Source: Peptococcaceae bacterium (GTDB lineage Bacteria; Bacillota; Dehalobacteriia; UBA7702). Taken from it: a stretch of 17,953 bases of DNA. The DNA lies in contig DXZC01000034.1 in the NCBI GenBank assembly GCA_019415505.1, forward strand, positions 1-17,953, written 5' to 3'. The translations under genes were made by a program, and so were the position numbers. Positions 14,031-17,953 of the stretch are shown one piece after another. The stretch's first letter is position 1. Each line of letters begins with the position of its first letter. The notes under the pieces were generated by a model that worked only from the letters and a program-made list of their open reading frames with translations, searched no databases and was not told where the DNA came from.

Positions 14031-14769
14031 AGATAAGGTCATTGAAGTTCGCCACCTGCAAAAGGTGTTCGGCAGCAATGAGGTTCTCAAGGATATTAAT
14101 TTTGACGTCAGCGAGGGGGAAGTAGTCTGTATCATTGGTTCTTCCGGTTCTGGTAAATCCACCTTGCTGCGGTGTATAAATCTACTGGAAACCGCCACTG
14201 ACGGGGATATTTATTACCGTGGTACCGATATTCACAGCAGCGGCCTGACCGGGGCCCAATACCGTACTAAGCTAGGTATGGTATTTCAGCAGTTTAACTT
14301 GTTCAATAACTTATCAGCTTTGGATAACTGTACTATAGGGCTGGTTAAGGTGTTAAAAAAGAACAAGAAGGATGCCAAAAAAATAGCCATGAAATATTTG
14401 GAGCAGGTGGGAATGTCGGAGTATATTTCTGCCCGTCCCGCCCAGCTATCAGGTGGCCAAAAACAGCGGGTAGCTATTGCCAGGGCCTTATCTATGGAGC
14501 CTGACGCATTGCTATTTGATGAACCTACCAGCGCCTTGGACCCGGAAATGGTGGGAGAAGTGCTTAAGGTTATGAAAAACCTGGCGGAGTCCGGTTTAAC
14601 TATGCTCGTAGTTACCCATGAGATGAGTTTTGCCCGTGACGTGGCGGATAGGGTAGTTTTTATGGACGACGGCGTAATTGTGGAGGAAGGCAAGCCGGAG
14701 GTCATCTTCAGTAATCCGGTTCACGCTAGAACCAAAGAATTCCTCAAACGTACTTTAGCGGATAACTAA
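14020..14769 (+). CDS. Amino acid ABC transporter ATPase (GlnQ/HisP family)
   Basis: A 249-residue ATPase energising uptake with the preceding permease and lipoprotein. Walker A is GSSGSGKST, the Q-loop is in MVFQQFNLF, the signature is LSGGQKQR, Walker B with the D-loop is LLFDEPTSALDPE, and the switch histidine is in VVTHEM. The SALDPE D-loop and the Q-loop sequence are characteristic of polar amino acid importers. GGAGGAG at 14009-14015 lies inside the end of the permease gene. A strong terminator follows directly. The C-terminal region ending around VHARTKEFL is also typical of the family. Confidence 0.95.
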   Translation: MTSKDKVIEVRHLQKVFGSNEVLKDINFDVSEGEVVCIIGSSGSGKSTLLRCINLLETATDGDIYYRGTDIHSSGLTGAQYRTKLGMVFQQFNLFNNLSALDNCTIGLVKVLKKNKKDAKKIAMKYLEQVGMSEYISARPAQLSGGQKQRVAIARALSMEPDALLFDEPTSALDPEMVGEVLKVMKNLAESGLTMLVVTHEMSFARDVADRVVFMDDGVIVEEGKPEVIFSNPVHARTKEFLKRTLADN

Positions 14770-14778
14770 CTAAGTTTA

Positions 14779-14806
14779 GCCACGACAGGATAGTCGTGGC
14801 TTTTTT
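14779..14806 (+). terminator. Terminator of the amino acid ABC operon
   Basis: GCCACGAC (14779-14786) pairs with GTCGTGGC (14793-14800) around AGGATA and is followed by TTTTTT. A textbook intrinsic terminator, 9 nt after the ATPase stop. Confidence 0.93.
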
Positions 14807-14824
14807 AATCAATAAATTTAAAAT

Positions 14825-14845
14825 GGCAACCGCTATACGGCTGCC
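14825..14845 (+). promoter_or_regulatory. Small hairpin immediately before the flavoprotein ribosome site
   Basis: GGCA-A-CCG (14825-14832) pairs with CGG-C-TGCC (14838-14845), with a single A-C mismatch and a CTATA loop. It ends next to GAGGGGAGG (14846-14854), so it could modulate initiation. No good promoter was found between this and the previous terminator. Confidence 0.35.
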
Positions 14846-14861
14846 GAGGGGAGGCGTTGTT

Positions 14862-15407
14862 ATGAAATTAGTAGCGGTTTTAGGAAGCACCCGGAAGGAT
14901 TCAGTATCTCGCAAAATAGCCGAGGAGGTTATGCGCGGCGTTGAAAGCAAGGGTGGGAAAACAGTGGTTTTTGCTGAGGATAAGATGAGTGTAAAAGGCT
15001 GTACAGGTTGCGGGGCCTGTAAAAGGCAGAACAGCGATTGTGTAATTGATGACGATATGCAAGCCTATTATCAAGAATTGCACGACTGCGATGCGCTTTT
15101 AGTCGCCGCGCCTAATTACTATTCACAGGTAGCTGGACATATGATAACATTTATGAACCGTCATTTCTGTCTGATGACAGCCCAAAAGGTTTCCCGGCTG
15201 GAACCAGGTATTAAGCTGGTGGGGGTATTCGCCCAGGGCGCTCCTGTGGGAGTAGAGCAATATATGCGCAATTATGATTGGTACCTCAATACTTTTACCT
15301 ATTATGGTATGGAAGTGGCCGGCAGCCTAGTAGCCGGTGGCAATAGCGACCTGGGGCCTACTGGCGAAATTATGACCAAGGCCTTTGCCCTGGGCCAAAG
15401 CTTATAA
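14862..15407 (+). CDS. Iron-sulfur flavoprotein-like NAD(P)H/FMN oxidoreductase
   Basis: A 181-residue flavodoxin-like protein of the NADPH-dependent FMN reductase superfamily. The FMN phosphate loop is in VLGSTRKDSVSRKIA (6-20). Residues 47-60 carry a compact cysteine motif, C47-x2-C50-x2-C53-x6-C60, matching the [4Fe-4S] motif of archaeal and clostridial iron-sulfur flavoproteins (Isf). The second flavin-contacting loop is APNYYSQVAGHMITFMNR (83-100). Such proteins move electrons between ferredoxin/NAD(P)H and O2, peroxide or quinone-like acceptors; the substrate here is unknown. The open frame continues upstream to 14796 but would cross the previous terminator; the ATG at 14862, 7 nt after GGGGAGG, is the start. 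It appears monocistronic, closed by the hairpin at 15492-15525. Confidence 0.85.
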   Translation: MKLVAVLGSTRKDSVSRKIAEEVMRGVESKGGKTVVFAEDKMSVKGCTGCGACKRQNSDCVIDDDMQAYYQELHDCDALLVAAPNYYSQVAGHMITFMNRHFCLMTAQKVSRLEPGIKLVGVFAQGAPVGVEQYMRNYDWYLNTFTYYGMEVAGSLVAGGNSDLGPTGEIMTKAFALGQSL

Positions 15408-15491
15408 AAATTTTAGAGCAAAAATAATAGAACAGCGATAATAAAACAATAAATAATTGAGCAACAAGAAATAGTATGGCACAAAAAAGTA

Positions 15492-15535
15492 AAGAGAGGC
15501 GTTTCCTACAGGAAACTCCTCTCTTGGTTTATTTA
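15492..15535 (+). terminator. Terminator after the iron-sulfur flavoprotein gene
   Basis: AAGAGAGG-C-GTTTCC (15492-15506) pairs with GGAAAC-T-CCTCTCTT (15511-15525), with one C-T mismatch and a TACA loop. GGTTTATTTAT follows. It is 84 nt past the stop codon. Confidence 0.8.
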
Positions 15536-15703
15536 TATCTAAAATTAGGTTGGTCTTACGGGCCGAATTTTTAGGCTTCCCTTGAGCCAGTTATAGTGCC
15601 GATGTAAGGTTTTTAAATATTGTGACCTTTATTGTAAGCTGCTGCCTGGGGCTTTTTTAGTCTTAGCTTAATTAATCATTTTATGTTGTATAAATTTTGC
15701 GCC

Positions 15704-15722
15704 TTGATTTGGCAAAAATCAA
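15704..15722 (+). promoter_or_regulatory. Inverted repeat TTGATTT-N5-AAATCAA upstream of the PRC-barrel operon
   Basis: A 7-bp perfect inverted repeat about 70 nt before the start codon; it could be an operator. A clear promoter was not found: CACAAT (15766-15771) is a possible -10 with no good -35. The remainder of 15526-15791 (266 nt) holds no convincing gene. Confidence 0.3.
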
Positions 15723-15791
15723 TACCCACCTGTATTTTTCTGCGCATATTTACCAAAAAATGGGGCACAATAGAGTCAAAAGGAGGAGGCT

Positions 15792-16271
15792 ATGGCGGAG
15801 TATAACAGGAGTGATCTGTTAGCGGCGGGTAAAATTCCGGGTTTACCTATATTTTCCTGGGATCGCGGCGGTTTTTTGGGACGTGCCCGCCAATGTTATT
15901 TAGATATTGAGGCCGGCACTTTAGGCGGCATAGTGGTGGAGGAAAGCAACTTTCGCCGGCGTAAGGCCTATATAAATGTAGACAAAATACTAAAAATTTA
16001 CCGGGACGGCATCATTGTAAAGGATAAAAACGCTATAGTCTGGGGTAAAAATTTACCCCAAGGACAAATTCCTCTCAGTGATTTTTTAAACAGAGCTGAT
16101 TTAGTATATGGTGAAGGTGAAGTAATATCCGATTTATTTTTTGACGCTAACTTTAAGATTGTAGGCGGTGAAATATCAGGTGGTTTCTGGCAGGATATCA
16201 GTACAGGGCGGGGCTTTTGCCCTTGGCGAAAATTGTCGGAAAAAACCAAATTACAAGAAAATGGCAGGTGA
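15792..16271 (+). CDS. PRC-barrel domain protein (YrrD-like)
   Basis: A 159-residue soluble protein with an N-terminal PRC-barrel. The opening strands (ranging over about residues 14-75) contain GLPIFS, a DRGGFLGRA turn and a GGIVVEE strand. A second, less regular PRC-like half follows around 108-145 (GEVISDLFFDANFKIVGGEIS). PRC-barrels occur in the ribosome maturation factor RimM, photosynthetic reaction centre H subunits and many small uncharacterised proteins, and usually mediate protein contacts. AGGAGGAGG just before the ATG is an excellent ribosome site. The next gene starts 4 nt after the stop. The nearby AI-2E family gene recalls the yrrD/yrrI order in Bacillus (from memory). Molecular function is unknown. 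Confidence 0.75.
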   Translation: MAEYNRSDLLAAGKIPGLPIFSWDRGGFLGRARQCYLDIEAGTLGGIVVEESNFRRRKAYINVDKILKIYRDGIIVKDKNAIVWGKNLPQGQIPLSDFLNRADLVYGEGEVISDLFFDANFKIVGGEISGGFWQDISTGRGFCPWRKLSEKTKLQENGR

Positions 16272-16275
16272 TAAA

Positions 16276-16425
16276 ATGCGTTGTCCCGTATGTCAAAGTA
16301 GGGAAGTGGGGATTATAGGTGAAGACCGGTATTTTTGCTGGAATTGCCAGGTGGAATTCAATAACGCTGCGGAAGTATTCACCATCTCTTTAGAGGGTAA
16401 TCTCACCAAAACTGCGGTCAAATAG
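16276..16425 (+). CDS. Small zinc-ribbon protein (49 residues)
   Basis: The product begins MRCPVCQSREVGIIG and has a second pair CWNC, giving a C-P-V-C / C-W-N-C treble-clef-like zinc ribbon within the first 25 residues. A short beta-rich tail follows. The frame remains open upstream to 16168, but those codons lie inside the PRC-barrel gene in another frame. The ATG at 16276, four bases after that gene's stop and preceded by AGGTG, is the best start; an ATG at 16261 would add five residues. The 4-nt spacing indicates a shared operon. Small zinc ribbons like this often bind RNA or partner proteins. No named family recognised. Confidence 0.75.
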   Translation: MRCPVCQSREVGIIGEDRYFCWNCQVEFNNAAEVFTISLEGNLTKTAVK

Positions 16426-16459
16426 CTTCGTTGTCATAATGACAATGGGAGGTGAGTCT

Positions 16460-16657
16460 TTGTATTCAAAGAGTAGGACCTGTATTTTGCCAGCTATTTT
16501 AATTGGTTCCGCTCTCCTTTGGTATTACAATGATAAAATGGAATCTAAAAGAGGGCATTTTAATATGGAACCCATGATTATTTTCCCCAAAGGCATGGAA
16601 AAGAAAGCCAAAGCGGTGATGAAAGAAGTAAAAAAAGTCTGGGAGGAAATCATGTAA
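16460..16657 (+). CDS. Small single-span membrane protein (65 residues, TTG start)
   Basis: Starting at TTG 16460, 5 nt after GGGAGGTGA (16447-16455), the product has 65 residues. There is one N-terminal membrane span (about 7-23, from TCILPAILIG to LLWYY), a short loop, and a C-terminal basic/acidic amphipathic helix (about 45-65, KKAKAVMKEVKKVWEEIM). An ATG at 16439 is in frame but lies before the ribosome site and is rejected as start. It follows the zinc-ribbon gene by 34 nt and is closed by a hairpin. The architecture suggests a membrane-tethered adaptor with a cytoplasmic coil. Not recognised; coding support comes from the ribosome site, protein-like composition and operon position. Confidence 0.6.
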   Translation: MYSKSRTCILPAILIGSALLWYYNDKMESKRGHFNMEPMIIFPKGMEKKAKAVMKEVKKVWEEIM

Positions 16658-16658
16658 G

Positions 16659-16688
16659 CTAAAAGGTGGGCGCAAGCCCACCTTTTAG
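16659..16688 (+). terminator. Hairpin terminator after the small membrane protein gene
   Basis: CTAAAAGGTGGGC (16659-16671) pairs perfectly with GCCCACCTTTTAG (16676-16688) around a GCAA tetraloop. It begins one base after the stop codon. The T-run is within the stem, so termination may be incomplete. Confidence 0.75.
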
Positions 16689-16805
16689 ACTATATAGCAT
16701 GTAAATACAGCGGCCGTTCCTCCTCAGCTAAGTATCAGCAGCAGTAGTCTGGGAATTAATAGCCACTTTTTCGTAACAGTCTATCATCTTTGCTGGCAAT
16801 AAGCC

Positions 16806-16837
16806 GAAGGTGGGCTAGGCCCGCCTTCTACTATTTT
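16806..16837 (+). terminator. Second, similar hairpin terminator upstream of the AI-2E gene
   Basis: GAAGGTGGGC (16806-16815) pairs with GCCCGCCTTC (16819-16828), with one T-G pair and a TAG loop, then TACTATTTTT. Its stem core (AAGGTGGGC) repeats that of the hairpin at 16659. The 117 nt between the two hold no gene. Confidence 0.7.
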
Positions 16838-16891
16838 TACTGAGATGCTTTGGGCAATGGCGTTTAGACATATGTTAATTTTGGAGGAAAG

Positions 16892-17926
16892 ATGACGAAG
16901 AAACATCAAGCCTATATATTGATAACTGTTATAGCCCTGGCCTTTATTTTGTTTTTCTGGTTTTTTCCAGAGTTCGTCTATTTGGTTTTTGGGGCCATAG
17001 CCTTTGCCTATTTGCTGGACCCCATGGTTCAACACTTTACCAAGAAAAATATGCCCAAGGCCGGGGCCATAGCCTTGAGCTATGGCATTATTGGCGTTGT
17101 GCTGCTTTTTCTGTTGTTTGTGGTATTCCCGCAATTCTATAAGGAAAGCTTAGGCTTATTAGGTAATGCGGAAAAATTTATTAATTACTTTACCGCGCTT
17201 TGGCATGATATTACAGCGAAAATTAGCAATGTACTCTCCCTTTCTTCCGTTGTGGAATGGGAGGGCGATGTTTTGCCATTCCTGGAAGCCCAAATAGACC
17301 AGTTTACCACCAACGTACTGGCCCGACTCATAGAGTTACCCAAAGATTTGTCTTACTTATTATTGGCTCCGGTTATAGCTTATTATTTCTTGCGGGATAG
17401 TAAATCCCTGGGCGGTAGCCTGCTCACGCTATTTCCGCCCCAACGCCGCAGTGACGTGCTGATTTTAGCCAAAGAAACCGACACTGTTATTCGTGGCTTT
17501 ATAAGAGGTAATCTCTTGGTTTCCCTGGCCGTGGCTATTGTGACAACCGCGGGGCTTTGGCTGATTGGCGTTGATTACCCCCTGCTCTTAGGGGTGCTAA
17601 ACGGTATATTCGATATTATCCCTTATTTTGGCCCTGTGCTGGGAGCGGTGCCGGTAATTCTATTTGCTCTTTTACAGCCTGATATCAATTTGCTCTGGGT
17701 TATTCTGCTTTTAGTAGCTGTGCAGCAGATGGAAAATATCTTTATATCTCCCCGGGTAATCGGGGATTGCGTAGGTTTACACCCTGTTACTATTATACTA
17801 TTGGTCTTTTTAGGCGGTAGCGTGGGTGGTATTTTAGGTATGGTGCTCGTGATTCCCGTGGCCGCTGTGGCCAAGGTACTGCTGCTCTTTTTCTATGAGA
17901 GCTTTGTGGGTTATCGTTTTCATTGA
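16892..17926 (+). CDS. AI-2E family membrane protein (YrrI-like)
   Basis: A 344-residue polytopic protein of the AI-2E/PerM transporter family. N-terminal spans lie at about 8-42 and 57-82. An amphipathic soluble segment covers about 83-145. The conserved C-terminal half has several spans, including DYPLLLGVLNGIFDIIPYFG and the following GPVLGAVP turn, then QQMENIFISPRVIGD and HPVTIILLVFLGG, all hallmarks of the family. Members were named for autoinducer-2 export, but some are Na+/H+ antiporters or of unknown substrate. TTGGAGGAAAG precedes the ATG with good spacing. It is preceded by a terminator, so it likely has its own weak promoter within 16829-16885. Its stop codon lies inside the -35 of a downstream promoter. 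In Bacillus the homologue yrrI lies next to alaS (from memory). Confidence 0.88.
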   Translation: MTKKHQAYILITVIALAFILFFWFFPEFVYLVFGAIAFAYLLDPMVQHFTKKNMPKAGAIALSYGIIGVVLLFLLFVVFPQFYKESLGLLGNAEKFINYFTALWHDITAKISNVLSLSSVVEWEGDVLPFLEAQIDQFTTNVLARLIELPKDLSYLLLAPVIAYYFLRDSKSLGGSLLTLFPPQRRSDVLILAKETDTVIRGFIRGNLLVSLAVAIVTTAGLWLIGVDYPLLLGVLNGIFDIIPYFGPVLGAVPVILFALLQPDINLLWVILLLVAVQQMENIFISPRVIGDCVGLHPVTIILLVFLGGSVGGILGMVLVIPVAAVAKVLLLFFYESFVGYRFH

Positions 17927-17951
17927 CATTTCCTACAAACAACTATATAAT
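17923..17951 (+). promoter_or_regulatory. Perfect consensus promoter for the next gene beyond the window
   Basis: TTGACA (17923-17928), 17 nt, TATAAT (17946-17951): both hexamers match the sigma-A consensus exactly. The AI-2E stop codon TGA is embedded in the -35. The transcript starts just past the window end; alaS with or without a T-box leader is a guess from conserved gene order. Confidence 0.8.
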
Positions 17952-17953
17952 AA

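Noticed and set aside
15530..15670. Minus-strand peptide fragments that look protein-like (for example QYLKTLHRHYNWLKGSLK) in the gap before the PRC-barrel gene
   Set aside because: Only 24 codons between stops, neighbouring frames broken by several stops, and no recognisable transposase or other family; not enough to call a pseudogene.
15683..15805. 40-codon plus-strand ORF ending inside the PRC-barrel gene
   Set aside because: No ribosome site, overlaps the PRC-barrel start in another frame, and its 3' part is just the translated ribosome-site sequence.

Overview
The window looks like chromosomal DNA from an anaerobic, low-to-medium GC Bacillota (Clostridia-type) bacterium. The support is strong GGAGG-type ribosome binding sites, sigma-A-like promoters, U-tailed hairpin terminators, a lipoprotein signal on the solute-binding protein, an NAD-linked [FeFe] hydrogenase, a rubrerythrin, and a PRC-barrel / AI-2E transporter pair that recalls the yrrD-yrrI-alaS neighbourhood of Bacillota. 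Genus cannot be told from this sequence. No rRNA, tRNA, CRISPR array, insertion sequence or integrase was recognised.

Layout. (1) 1-473: the terminator of an upstream gene, a possible decayed reading frame on the minus strand, a good promoter, and a 26-codon leader ORF whose stop abuts the next start. (2) 474-3948: a tightly overlapping hydC-hydB-hydA operon encoding a compact trimeric NAD-linked [FeFe] hydrogenase, closed by a perfect 16-bp hairpin. (3) 4293-9482: an OmpR-type response regulator, a single-membrane-span histidine kinase, and an ABC ATPase with a large double-FtsX permease. Tandem GGTAAGATT repeats lie before the ABC genes, as expected if the regulator controls the transporter. 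(4) Minus strand, 9575-11996: rubrerythrin, a stand-alone Smr-domain protein, and asparaginyl-tRNA synthetase. asnS and smr are cotranscribed; rubrerythrin has its own leader and shares a terminator region with the convergent permease gene. (5) 12186-14769: a three-gene polar amino acid ABC importer (lipoprotein, permease, ATPase) with hairpins between the first two genes. (6) 14862-15407: an iron-sulfur flavoprotein-like NAD(P)H/FMN protein. (7) 15792-17926: a PRC-barrel protein, a 49-residue zinc ribbon, a 65-residue single-span membrane protein, and an AI-2E family membrane protein. A perfect TTGACA-17-TATAAT promoter at the last bases drives the next gene beyond the window.

How it fits together: the hydrogenase and rubrerythrin indicate fermentative or syntrophic anaerobic life with NADH/H2 redox balancing and peroxide defence. 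The two-component/ABC module looks like an envelope-stress or antimicrobial-peptide response unit. Most of the rest is housekeeping. The least explained parts are the small zinc-ribbon and membrane proteins at 16276-16657, the 5' region of the hyd operon, and the sequence-rich gap at 3949-4414.
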